Below the pieces are notes generated by a model. It worked only from the letters and a program-made list of their open reading frames with translations. It did not search any database and was not told the origin of the DNA. A stretch of 64,000 nt of DNA, taken from positions 248,001 through 312,000 of the forward strand of contig NZ_LKBA01000006.1 in NCBI RefSeq assembly GCF_001307765.1, given 5' to 3'. Origin of the DNA: Aliiroseovarius crassostreae (GTDB lineage: Bacteria > Pseudomonadota > Alphaproteobacteria > Rhodobacterales > Rhodobacteraceae). Position numbers and translations under genes: made by a program. Shown one piece after another: positions 16,849-24,638 of the stretch; within the stretch, counting starts at the first letter, position 1; every line of letters begins with the position of its first letter.

Positions 16849-16964
16849 TAAAGCGTTTCGAGAGTAACCTGAGACACAAGTTGATTCCGAAACGCCCGCA
16901 ACATCAGTAGGTTTCGAGCGTTTCGCCTCATTATTGTGTCTCAATAATAAGGCGAAACACTTTA
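16849..16964. repeat. Two-hairpin element, copy C
   Basis: 116 bp from TAAAGCGTTTCG to GGCGAAACACTTTA. First hairpin: GCGTTTCG...CGAAACGC. Second: GTTTCGCC and ATTATTG paired with CAATAAT and GGCGAAAC. About 92% identical by eye to the copy at 41579-41694. Confidence 0.9.
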
Positions 16965-17064
16965 GTATTGAGCAATATCGCAGAGAGCCCGGTAGCCGTT
17001 ACTGATCGAAAGCAGTCCGGAAGCAGATTTGTTGTTGGAGTATGCGCGGGGTCGGGAGGGACCG

Positions 17065-17799
17065 ATGATGAATATCAAAGCCAGTCCACTGACCCGAAAG
17101 CTCTCTGCGTTTGTGGCGCTCTCGGATTCTGAACTGGCTGTTCTTAAGCGTTTGCATCAGCGCAGGAAATCCTTCACCGCGGGGCGTGATCTGGTTCACC
17201 AGGGCCAATCCGAACAGGCAGCTTACATCTTGGCGGCGGGTTGGGTCGTATCCTACAAGATCCAGCCTGACGGGTCGCGGCAGATCGTTGATTTCCAGAT
17301 ACCGGGGGATTTTCTGGGGCTGCGCAGCGTGCTGTTGCACACATCCGATCATGGGATTGAACCGATTGTCGATATCGAAGCTGCTGAAGTTCTGGCAAGC
17401 GATCTTCTGCAAGCCTTGGCCGCGACACCGCGGCTGGCCACGGCCATTTTATGGGCCGTGTCGCGCGACGAGGCGATGGTCGTCGAGCATCTGGTTGGGC
17501 TGGGGCGGCGCGATGCGGATGCGCGCATGGCGCATTTCCTGCTGGAGCTTGGCGTCAGGCTGTCACTGGTCGGCATGGGAAACCGGCAGGGCTATGCCTG
17601 TCCGCTCACTCAGTATCATCTGGCTGATGCGTTGGGATTAAGCGCCATCCACGTCAACCGCGTCCTTCGCAAGCTCCGCGAAGGTGGGCTTGTTACGTTT
17701 CAGGACGGGTTTGTCACCTTCGACAACTATGAGGGGCTGGTGGCTTTGGCGGATTTCGATCCGGCCTATCTGGATCAGTCACGGCCTCTTTTGCCGTGA
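17065..17799 (+). CDS. Crp-family transcriptional regulator
   Basis: A 244-residue Crp/Fnr-type regulator. The cyclic-nucleotide-like domain spans about residues 20-140 (GRDLVHQGQSEQAAYILAAG, PGDFLGLRSVL), followed by a dimer helix and a winged helix (YHLADALGLSAIHVNRVLRKL). Cysteines do not form an Fnr cluster. GGGAGGGACCG precedes ATGATG; the first ATG at 17065 is taken. It opens the accessory group that runs to 23 kb on the same strand and may regulate it, but a 382-base gap separates it from the next gene. Confidence 0.85.
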   Translation: MMNIKASPLTRKLSAFVALSDSELAVLKRLHQRRKSFTAGRDLVHQGQSEQAAYILAAGWVVSYKIQPDGSRQIVDFQIPGDFLGLRSVLLHTSDHGIEPIVDIEAAEVLASDLLQALAATPRLATAILWAVSRDEAMVVEHLVGLGRRDADARMAHFLLELGVRLSLVGMGNRQGYACPLTQYHLADALGLSAIHVNRVLRKLREGGLVTFQDGFVTFDNYEGLVALADFDPAYLDQSRPLLP

Positions 17800-18181
17800 A
17801 ACAGCCGCCCGCAGCCTGCCTTTGGGCGGCCTGCTGTCATCTCACTCGGTTGCCAACATCACATCAGCGCGCGGCTGGCTTGCTTGAGTTCGTTATGTGC
17901 CTCTGCGTCGTTTTCGGCTTCGTGGGCCGACCCGGTTGAGACCCCCATGCCACTTGGGTCCTGCCAGCAGGCCAAGGGGCGGCAGCCTTGACAAGCCCAC
18001 AGCCGCTTCACCTCTCCCCCCGGCAGAAAAGACCCCGACGGGACTAATCTCGATCAGCATCCCCCCCCGAAGCTTCGTTTAAGCTGCATGCAACTGCCTC
18101 ACGAAAAAGAGGCGTTCCTTTCGACGCCCGCCTAAGTGGCAGCGGCGGAAAGCCCAACATTCTATTCAATGGAGAGCCGGG
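17800..18181. other. 382-base gene-free stretch
   Basis: No supported gene. A short open frame at 17897-18082 has no homology or ribosome binding site I can recognise. A TTGACA at about 17988 could be a -35 element but no good -10 follows. The end (about 18160-18180) probably holds the leader of the next gene. Confidence 0.4.
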
Positions 18182-18496
18182 ATGCTCACGCGTTCGATCA
18201 GATCAAAGGTGACGTTTTCCAACGCCTTCATGATTGGTGACAGCCAACGAAAGTTTCCGGCCGGAATCTATGAAATCGTTATCGAGGAAGAACTTCTGCA
18301 GGGCCTTAGCTTTGAGGCTTACCGGCGCACCGCGACATACCTGGTGGTCCGGGAGCAAGGCAGAAAAGCGGCCCAGACGAAAATGTACATGATCACAATG
18401 GAGGATCTGGATCATGCAATTGCATGTGATCAGGCTCTCACGGAAGCCATCAATCATAGCGAAGCGGCGCTTTCCCCGCTGGAGGATTTGAAATGA
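18182..18496 (+). CDS. Unknown small protein, paralogue of 22248-22832
   Basis: A 104-residue protein of unknown function. A strand-rich N-terminus contains F..AF......FPAGIYEIVIEEE, followed by FEAYRRTATYLVV and MEDLDHAIACDQALTEA. The 194-residue protein at 22248 has the same order: F.KPF......LPAGEYNIETEF and VDLDHARAKD. GGAGAGCCGGG precedes the ATG. Its stop overlaps the start of the next gene by four bases (ATGA), so the two are translationally coupled. Confidence 0.75.
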   Translation: MLTRSIRSKVTFSNAFMIGDSQRKFPAGIYEIVIEEELLQGLSFEAYRRTATYLVVREQGRKAAQTKMYMITMEDLDHAIACDQALTEAINHSEAALSPLEDLK

Positions 18497-18879
18497 AAAC
18501 GCCTGAATGGATCAAACCTGGCATCTATGGTGCCGTCATCGGCGCTGTCTTTGTTGGCATTGCCGGATTTTCCTGGGGCGGCTGGGTGACCGGCGGCACA
18601 GCAAATGACAGGGCAATGGCGATGTCCCGTGACGATGTCATCGCTGCCATGGTGCCGGTCTGCCTCGAACTGGCGCGGTCTGACCCGGCACGGGCAGGCA
18701 AGCTGGCAACGATCCGTTCCGCAACAACCTATAAAAGGCGCGATGCGCTTATCACTGCTGGCTGGGCGACGATGCCAGGAGCCGCTTCCCCGAACCGGGA
18801 TATAGCGCAAGCCTGTTTGGCAGCCCTTGATGTTGACGGATCCCCGGAGCGCACGGAAAGCCCGGCCGATGAAGGATGA
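18493..18879 (+). CDS. Unknown one-TM membrane protein
   Basis: A 128-residue protein with one transmembrane segment (IYGAVIGAVFVGIAGFSWGGW, residues about 11-31) and a soluble tail with DDVIAAMVPVCLELARSDP and LITAGWATMPGAASPN. By the positive-inside rule the short N-terminus (KTPEWIKPG) is cytosolic and the tail periplasmic. It overlaps the previous gene by four bases and the next by about eleven, which marks a tightly coupled trio. No function is known to me. Confidence 0.75.
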   Translation: MKTPEWIKPGIYGAVIGAVFVGIAGFSWGGWVTGGTANDRAMAMSRDDVIAAMVPVCLELARSDPARAGKLATIRSATTYKRRDALITAGWATMPGAASPNRDIAQACLAALDVDGSPERTESPADEG

Positions 18880-19684
18880 TCCGTACCACCGTCGGAAAGC
18901 CAAACGGTCTCTGCTGGCCCGAACAATGTCCAGACTGGCGATCGCAGCCGGTGTGATCGCGTCCTTCGCCTTCCCGGTATTGGCACAGGGGGGCACCGGC
19001 CCGATCCCCGAGAACGCGCACCCCCAAAGCTATGGCGAGGGATGGGAATGCGATCGTGGGTATCGGCGTGATGCCGATGCGTGTCTGGCCATCATCCTCC
19101 CGGAAAACGCCTATGCAACGAACCGAACCACTGGCAATGGCTGGGAATGTTTGCATGGATATCAGGAGGCCAGTGATGCAACCTGTCGCAAGGTCTTTGT
19201 TCCAAATGAGGGATACCTTGATCCATCGGGAAAAAGCTGGAGCTGCAATCGTGGCTACAGGAAAGTCGGGGATCTCTGCCTCAAGGTCGTTTTGCCGCCA
19301 AATGCGTATCTGGCAGACAACCTATATGGGCCTGTCTGGTTGTGCGATCGTGGTTACGAAATCAAAGACGGCACATGTGTCGCCATTGCGGTTCCGGAAA
19401 ACGCTTTTCTGAATGGGTCCGGCTATGGACAGCCATGGACCTGCGAGCGGGGTTTCTTCGAGAGCAATGGCCTTTGCAAAGCTGTTGTCGTTCCCGAAAA
19501 CGCTTTTTTTGACGATGCCAGTTATGGCCCCGGATGGAAGTGCAATCGCGGCTATGCAGAGGCCGGCGATAGCTGCAAAGAGATCAAGCTCCCTGAAAAT
19601 GCGCATCTCGACAGATCGGGAAATCGGTGGGAGTGCCACAGAAACTTTCAGCGATCACAGGGGCGTTGCGTCCTGAGTTACTAA
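18869..19684 (+). CDS. Secreted protein with seven Cys-containing repeats
   Basis: A 271-residue exported protein. A basic N-terminus (HRRKAKR) and hydrophobic stretch ending FPVLA-Q form a signal peptide. The mature part is seven repeats of 31-34 residues, each of the form (V/L)PENA(H/Y/F)L...G..W.C.RGY....D.C. Each repeat has two cysteines, so seven intra-repeat disulfides are possible in the periplasm or outside the cell. The ATG at 18869 overlaps the preceding stop; an ATG at 18926 would leave a shorter signal. No enzyme motif is present; binding or structural roles are conceivable. Confidence 0.8.
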   Translation: MKDDPYHRRKAKRSLLARTMSRLAIAAGVIASFAFPVLAQGGTGPIPENAHPQSYGEGWECDRGYRRDADACLAIILPENAYATNRTTGNGWECLHGYQEASDATCRKVFVPNEGYLDPSGKSWSCNRGYRKVGDLCLKVVLPPNAYLADNLYGPVWLCDRGYEIKDGTCVAIAVPENAFLNGSGYGQPWTCERGFFESNGLCKAVVVPENAFFDDASYGPGWKCNRGYAEAGDSCKEIKLPENAHLDRSGNRWECHRNFQRSQGRCVLSY

Positions 19685-19727
19685 GGCGTTTCGGAAAGAA
19701 CGCGTGTCTCGCGCTTCACTCGAAACA
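19682..19727. repeat. Half copy of the two-hairpin element
   Basis: TAAGGCGTTTCGG...CACTCGAAAC, equivalent to the first hairpin only. It begins in the stop codon of the repeat-protein gene. Confidence 0.55.
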
Positions 19728-19821
19728 CTGCTGCACTCGCCAGCCAAACTGAAATGTCACTCACCCGCCCGAACGTTTCATCTGATCGGACGCGCGACAC
19801 GTCACTAAAAAAGGAATAATC

Positions 19822-21021
19822 ATGGAACCGGAAAACAAACACAAAACGCCGGCAAGGGCGTCGATGATGGGGCCGCAAGCCCCGCCTGACATGCCCGTCC
19901 CCCGTCGTTTGCACACCCCCAAAAAGATACCAAAAGCAGTGCCCACAGCAGTTGTCTATTGCGAAGGGAATTTCGGGCAGATCGACGGAAAGACCGCAAA
20001 TGGCCTTGTCCGTCACAGTCAAGCCTACCGTATACTCTCTGTCATCGACAGCAGGCTTGCCGGGCGTGACAGCGGGCAAATACTGGACAACACACCCAAC
20101 GCAATCCCCATCATTGAAGATCTTGAAGCCGCTGTTGGACGTGAAGCAGGTGTCCCCGACACGCTGATCTATGGGATGGCCCCCTCGACGGGTAAGCTGT
20201 CACCTGCAGATCGAGAGGTCGTGCTGGATGCAATCGCACTTGGTATGAATATCGTAAGTGGTCTGCACGAATACCTCGGGGATGACCCCGAGATCTCAGC
20301 CGCTGCTGACGCGGCCAACGTGACGATCCGCGACATTCGCAAGCCCCGAGCAAGCAAGGATATGCGCCTGTTTGACGGAAGCGTGTCCAACGTGAAGGCA
20401 ATTCGCATAGCCGTGCTGGGAACGGATTGCGCAATTGGAAAACGGACGACGGCGACCATTCTGGCCAGGGAACTGAATGCGCGCGGCGTCAAGACTGTCC
20501 TCGTTGGCACCGGCCAGACGGGGCTTATGCAGGGCGCAAGATACGGGATCGCCATGGACGCCGTGCCACCGCAGTTTTGCTGCGGAGAACTTGAGCGCGT
20601 GATCGTCGCGGCATCCAAGGGCGACGAACCGGATGTCATTTTGATCGAAGGACAAGGGGCGCTCAGCCATCCAGCCTTCTGCACGTCTGCATTCATTCTG
20701 CGCGGCAGCCAGCCGCAGGCCGTCATTCTTCAACATGCGCCCAAGCGCGCCCATCGCTGCGACTTTCCCACCATGCCGATGCCAGAGCCGAAAAGCGAAA
20801 TCGCCCTTATCGAAGCATTTGCCGACACGCGGGTGATTGGGATCACGATCAATCACGAGGCGATGACAGACGCCGAGGTGGATCAGGCCATCGCTCATTT
20901 TTCGCGCGATCTGAAAATTCCCGTGACGGACGCGCTGACCCGGCCGGGGGCCCATCTGGCGGACATGGTCCTTGCGGCCTTTCCGCGGCTAGGGTCCATG
21001 CCTCTTGTGGCCGCGGAATGA
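19822..21021 (+). CDS. DUF1611 protein, DgcN-like D-glutamate N-acetyltransferase
   Basis: A 399-residue DUF1611 protein. The family includes DgcN, which acetylates D-glutamate at the amino group in D-amino-acid catabolism. An N-terminal Rossmann-like domain (about residues 40-180) is followed by a P-loop domain with AVLGTDCAIGKRTTATILAR (about residue 197) and EGQGALSHPAF (about 275), both typical. AAGGAA lies upstream of the ATG. The stop overlaps the start of a fold-III racemase gene (ATGA), implying joint action on one amino acid. Usual partners are enolase-type DgcA epimerases, so the substrate here may differ. Confidence 0.8.
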   Translation: MEPENKHKTPARASMMGPQAPPDMPVPRRLHTPKKIPKAVPTAVVYCEGNFGQIDGKTANGLVRHSQAYRILSVIDSRLAGRDSGQILDNTPNAIPIIEDLEAAVGREAGVPDTLIYGMAPSTGKLSPADREVVLDAIALGMNIVSGLHEYLGDDPEISAAADAANVTIRDIRKPRASKDMRLFDGSVSNVKAIRIAVLGTDCAIGKRTTATILARELNARGVKTVLVGTGQTGLMQGARYGIAMDAVPPQFCCGELERVIVAASKGDEPDVILIEGQGALSHPAFCTSAFILRGSQPQAVILQHAPKRAHRCDFPTMPMPEPKSEIALIEAFADTRVIGITINHEAMTDAEVDQAIAHFSRDLKIPVTDALTRPGAHLADMVLAAFPRLGSMPLVAAE

Positions 21022-22139
21022 CCGCGCCGCGGGTGGAAATTGATCTTGGCAAGATTCAGGCGAATGCGCGGTGCCTTGTCCGTCGCCTTGGTGCGCGTGG
21101 GATCTCGGTCACGGGGGTGACCAAAGCCGTTTGCGGGGATCCCGACATCGCCAAAGCCATGGTGGACGGGGGGGTCGCCGGTCTGGCCGATGCACGTATC
21201 AGAAACGTCGTTCGGATGCGAAAGGCGGGGATAACATGCCCGATCTCGATGATCCGCGCTCCGATGATGAGCGAGATGGAAGATGTCATCCGATATTGCG
21301 GCACAAGTTATAACACAGAGATAGACACGATCCTGAAGCTGGGCACTGCGGCAAAGAAACAGGGCATCACGCACGATGTCATCCTGATGGTCGAAATGGG
21401 GGACATGCGCGAAGGCATTTCGCCAGAGAACCTTAACGACTTTGCCGCCCGGGTCATCGCGACGCCCGGTGTCGTTCTGAAAGGCATCTCAGCAAATTTC
21501 GCCTGCCTGGGCAACGTGGCACCGACACCCGACGACATGGCCATGCTCTCGCGTCTGGCGAATGACATTGACAGCGCCTGTGGACCTTTTGTCGGTCTCG
21601 TATCCGGGGGGAGTTCTGCCAATTTGCCCTGGGCACTTGGCGAGGGGCAAACCGGGCGGGTCAATAACCTGCGATTGGGCGAAGCGATCCTGCTGGGCAT
21701 CGACCCCGTGACAGGCCGCCCGATCACGGGGCTTCATACCGACGCGTTTGTCTTATTTGCCGAAGTGATCGAAACACGTGCCAAGCCAGGTGGCATACCG
21801 GCGAAGTCAACGTCTTCAGATCCTGAAGTTCTCAAATTGGTCCGAAATGGTGGCCTCCAAGTCCGAACGATCCTAGCGGTCGGGCAGCAGGACACTGACG
21901 CAGGCGGCCTTACATTTCCTGCAGGATTTAGGTTTGCCGGCGCCACCAGCGACCACACTGTTGTCGACACACCCAAATCCACCTTGTCCGTCGGGTCCGA
22001 GATGGAGATGGGCCTGAACTACTGCGCCCTCATCCGGGCGATGAGCGCCCCGGATATCGCCAAGGTTGTTCATGGTAAGAAAGGGATGAACGGATTTGCC
22101 AAGGGCCGCAAGACCGCACCCTTTTTGGCACTGGTGTGA
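21018..22139 (+). CDS. PLP-dependent amino-acid racemase (alanine/ornithine racemase family)
   Basis: A 373-residue enzyme with the alanine-racemase N-terminal barrel. The PLP lysine lies in GVTKAVCGDPDIA (about residue 36), preceded by VEIDLGKIQANAR. SGGSSANLPW (about residue 197) and NNLRLGEAILLG are phosphate-binding and active-site blocks of the ornithine-racemase-like branch rather than of peptidoglycan Alr. It is translationally coupled to the DUF1611 gene. A reasonable proposal is interconversion of D and L forms of the amino acid that the DUF1611 protein acetylates; the amino acid cannot be told from sequence. Confidence 0.82.
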   Translation: MTAPRVEIDLGKIQANARCLVRRLGARGISVTGVTKAVCGDPDIAKAMVDGGVAGLADARIRNVVRMRKAGITCPISMIRAPMMSEMEDVIRYCGTSYNTEIDTILKLGTAAKKQGITHDVILMVEMGDMREGISPENLNDFAARVIATPGVVLKGISANFACLGNVAPTPDDMAMLSRLANDIDSACGPFVGLVSGGSSANLPWALGEGQTGRVNNLRLGEAILLGIDPVTGRPITGLHTDAFVLFAEVIETRAKPGGIPAKSTSSDPEVLKLVRNGGLQVRTILAVGQQDTDAGGLTFPAGFRFAGATSDHTVVDTPKSTLSVGSEMEMGLNYCALIRAMSAPDIAKVVHGKKGMNGFAKGRKTAPFLALV

Positions 22140-22247
22140 CGTCCAAGATGATCAACGCGGGGCCTGCGAAGACCTGAACCATGCACCGGAATGGCTCGCT
22201 TTGTGCAACCAGGTGAAACAGCAGCTCAATTGAAAGGACCAACCGCC

Positions 22248-22832
22248 ATGGATGACCAAACAGCAAAGACCGTTGCGGTGTTTGATAAGCCTTTCAAACT
22301 TCCCGGATTTGATGAAACGCTTCCTGCTGGTGAGTATAATATCGAAACAGAGTTCGCCCCGCCGCCAGATCACAACGCCCCAGAAGCCTGGAAGGCTTCG
22401 GTTATCGTCCACCTGCATCCACGCGTGTCCCATCCGGGATTGACGCGGAGCCTGTCCGTATCGCTGGTTGATCTCGACCATGCCCGCGCGAAAGACAAGC
22501 TTTCTGGAAAGGCCCTCTCACAGGCCTTTCTCGAAGAAATGCTGGCCGATCCGATGGTGCAACTCGTCATGCAGGCAGATGGGGTGACCGAGGCACAGCT
22601 TCGCCATCTCTACTCTGGGATCCGGGTGTCACACACAAATACGGACAGTCCTGAACCCGAAACCGGACATGGAAAAGAACAAGGGTCTTCGCGGGACCGT
22701 TCGCAAACTCTTGATGCCGAGAACGAGGGGATGCCTTGCCGACCTCCTGCGTCATCCGCCTCCGAGCAATGTGACAAAGGCCAATTTGGGGACACAAGAC
22801 TGCGTGGATCTGATGAAAAAAGCAAAAGATGA
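22248..22832 (+). CDS. Unknown protein, longer paralogue of 18182-18496
   Basis: A 194-residue protein. Its first 95 residues share the pattern of the 104-residue protein at 18182 (PAG.Y.IE.E, VDLDHA.A.D). The last 60 residues are polar and low in complexity and overlap another frame that looks coding at its end, so the true C-terminus may be shorter or the gene may carry a frameshift. AAAGGA lies upstream of the ATG at 22248. No function recognised. Confidence 0.6.
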   Translation: MDDQTAKTVAVFDKPFKLPGFDETLPAGEYNIETEFAPPPDHNAPEAWKASVIVHLHPRVSHPGLTRSLSVSLVDLDHARAKDKLSGKALSQAFLEEMLADPMVQLVMQADGVTEAQLRHLYSGIRVSHTNTDSPEPETGHGKEQGSSRDRSQTLDAENEGMPCRPPASSASEQCDKGQFGDTRLRGSDEKSKR

Positions 22833-23031
22833 TGCCCTGGTGGGCCAGCTGGTCCGCGCGCTTGGCGATGTGCCGAAGTCGCGGGTCTGCTTGCGTTGTG
22901 AAACTTCGTTTTGGAGCGAAGGGTTCGGTCAGCGCATCTGTTCGAAATGTAAAGCCAGTGCCGAATGGCGTGCAGCAGTGCCCGAAGGCATCAACCAAGG
23001 ACGGCGTCGTCCCGGTGGTCGATCCACCTAA
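22813..23031 (+). CDS. Small zinc-ribbon protein
   Basis: A 72-residue protein with a four-cysteine ribbon: CLRC at residues 26-29 and CSKC at 43-46, separated by TSFWSEGFGQRI. Such ribbons bind zinc and often nucleic acid. The start is uncertain: 22813 overlaps the previous gene by 20 bases; an in-frame ATG at 22669 would add 48 unconvincing residues. Its end overlaps the beginning of a dispersed repeat at 23029. Confidence 0.6.
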   Translation: MKKAKDDALVGQLVRALGDVPKSRVCLRCETSFWSEGFGQRICSKCKASAEWRAAVPEGINQGRRRPGGRST

Positions 23032-23079
23032 AGTGTTTCGACTTATTATTGTGTCTCAAGTTTATCCCGAAACGCTTTA
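23029..23079. repeat. Two-hairpin element, copy D (internal deletion)
   Basis: TAAAGTGTTTCGACTTATTATT joined directly to AAGTTTATCCCGAAACGCTTTA: the two outer ends of a full copy with the middle missing, 51 bp. Confidence 0.8.
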
Positions 23080-23335
23080 GGCGAGTTCATACCGGCGATC
23101 ACGACAGCAGACACCACTTATTGCAAGCGCACGCCCGCCGCCCCCGCGGCGCCAGATTGGTTTGCCTTTCCAATCCGTGCCTCTGTAACGTCCACCATAT
23201 TTTCTTACATGTCTCTACATGCTGACGCGAAGATATGTTCTTGATACGGCCCTCAAATACGGCCTTCAAAAGAAACTGGCACCAACCGTTTCGGCGACGT
23301 CAGTTGCAACATAGCGACAGACGCGCCGCCACTGC
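23080..23335. other. Gene-free stretch between zinc ribbon and dctD
   Basis: No supported gene. A near-duplicate pair ACGGCCCTCAAAT / ACGGCCTTCAAAA occurs near 23245-23272. The rest shows nothing recognisable. Confidence 0.35.
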
Positions 23336-23367
23336 AAAAAGATGCAGCTTCTGCGAAAGCCGCATCT
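23336..23367 (-). terminator. Terminator of dctBD
   Basis: On the minus strand AGATGCGGCTT (23367-23357) and AAGCTGCATCT (23350-23340) form an 11-position stem with one mismatch and a 6-base loop, followed by TTTT. Confidence 0.8.
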
Positions 23368-23399
23368 GCACAAGCCCGGTTCGCCCGCACAGCCGGCAG

Positions 23400-24638
23400 T
23401 CACCCCCGATAATCTTCCGCCCGGATCCCATGCCGGGTGAGCTTGTCGTAAAAGGTCTTACGCGGGAGTTTGAGATCGCGGGCCGCCGCCGTGGCCCCGC
23501 CCCCGTGACGCCGCAGCGCTTCGATCAGCAGGGTGCGTTCCACTTGGGCGAGCTGTTGGGCAAGGCCGGGGCGTTCGCCTTCGCCGTCCTCCACATCGCC
23601 CAGCCCCAAGCCCATGGCAAAGCGCATCGCCGTGTTCATCAGCGCCCGCGCATTGCCCGGCCAGTCCTGCGCCATCAGTTGCGAGATCACCTCCTGGCTG
23701 ATTTCCGGCGGGGTCAGTGCCGCCTGTTCGCTGGCGATCGACACATAATGGCGAAATAGCACCGGGATATCGTCCTTGCGTTCGCGAATGGCCGGGATGC
23801 GCACGCGCAGCACGTCGAGCTTGTAGAAAAGATCCGGGTTGAACCGGCCTTCCGCGACCTCCGCGGCCAGATCGCGATAGGTGCCCACCACCACGCGGGT
23901 CTGCCCCTGTTTTTCCAACAGGTCCAGAAGCGCAAACTGCGTCGATGGGTCCAGGGCGGCAATCTCATCAAGGAACAATGTCCCCCCTTCGGCCCGCTCA
24001 TACGCCTCCGCCAGCCCCTCCGGCGTCAGCCCCGCCGCCGGGCGTTTCACCAAGGGCCGCATCGCCCCTGCGGAAAGAAGATGCACCACCTCGCCCACCT
24101 TGGCAGTGCCCGATCCCGGCTCGCCGCAGATCAACACTTCGGCCTGCATCTTGGCCACCGCCCGCACCCGCGCCCGAAGCTCCTCGGCCAGCACGCTATC
24201 GCCAAACAAAAGACGTGACGCGGCATCGCCCTTTTCCAGCGAATGTTTCAGCGCGCGGTTTTCAAGGATCAGCGCGCGCGTCGCCAGGGCGCGCTCCACC
24301 ACCGAAAGGAACACATTGGTATCACAGGGTTTTTCCAGAAAATCAAAGGCGCCGGCGGTCATGCCCCGCACCGCCATCGGAATGTCCCCTTCGCCGGTCA
24401 GCAAGATCACCGGCAGGTCGCCATCCACCCCCTGCACCCAGTCCAGAAGCTGGAACCCATCTTTGCCCGGCATCCGGATATCGCTGACCACCACGCCCGC
24501 AAAATCGCGCGCCACATGGTCTTTCGCCTCGATATAGCTGCCCGCCAGCACCGCGTCATACCCCGCCAGTTCCAGCGTCTGGCCCAGTGCCTCGCGCACC
24601 ATGGTATCATCATCTACAAGCAGCACCTGCGTGGTCAT
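23400..24638 (-). CDS. dctD: DctD-like response regulator with degenerate AAA+ domain
   Basis: A 412-residue NtrC/DctD-type regulator, partner of the DctB kinase encoded upstream. The receiver domain is complete: D10/D11, phospho-acceptor D53 (VVVSDIRMPG), T81 and K103 (FLEKP). The AAA+ domain is altered. The Walker A position reads GEPGSGTAK instead of GxxGxGKE, and the stretch to Walker B (GGTLFLDE, about 218-225) is some 15 residues too short and has no GAFTGA loop, the part that touches sigma-54. The Fis-like helix at the C-terminus is intact. It probably activates without sigma-54 remodelling. Four-base overlap with dctB. Confidence 0.85.
   Translation of the reverse strand: MTTQVLLVDDDTMVREALGQTLELAGYDAVLAGSYIEAKDHVARDFAGVVVSDIRMPGKDGFQLLDWVQGVDGDLPVILLTGEGDIPMAVRGMTAGAFDFLEKPCDTNVFLSVVERALATRALILENRALKHSLEKGDAASRLLFGDSVLAEELRARVRAVAKMQAEVLICGEPGSGTAKVGEVVHLLSAGAMRPLVKRPAAGLTPEGLAEAYERAEGGTLFLDEIAALDPSTQFALLDLLEKQGQTRVVVGTYRDLAAEVAEGRFNPDLFYKLDVLRVRIPAIRERKDDIPVLFRHYVSIASEQAALTPPEISQEVISQLMAQDWPGNARALMNTAMRFAMGLGLGDVEDGEGERPGLAQQLAQVERTLLIEALRRHGGGATAAARDLKLPRKTFYDKLTRHGIRAEDYRG

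Noticed and set aside
17897-18082. Possible 61-residue gene
   Set aside because: No ribosome binding site, Pro/Arg-rich product and no recognisable family.
22669-22812. Longer N-terminus for the zinc-ribbon protein
   Set aside because: The added residues lie over the end of another gene and do not look like a conserved domain.
15479-23450. Genomic island integrated at the 3' end of dctD, with the two dctD ends as att repeats
   Set aside because: The copies differ at many mostly synonymous positions, so they are old paralogues rather than a site-specific duplication, and no integrase was found.
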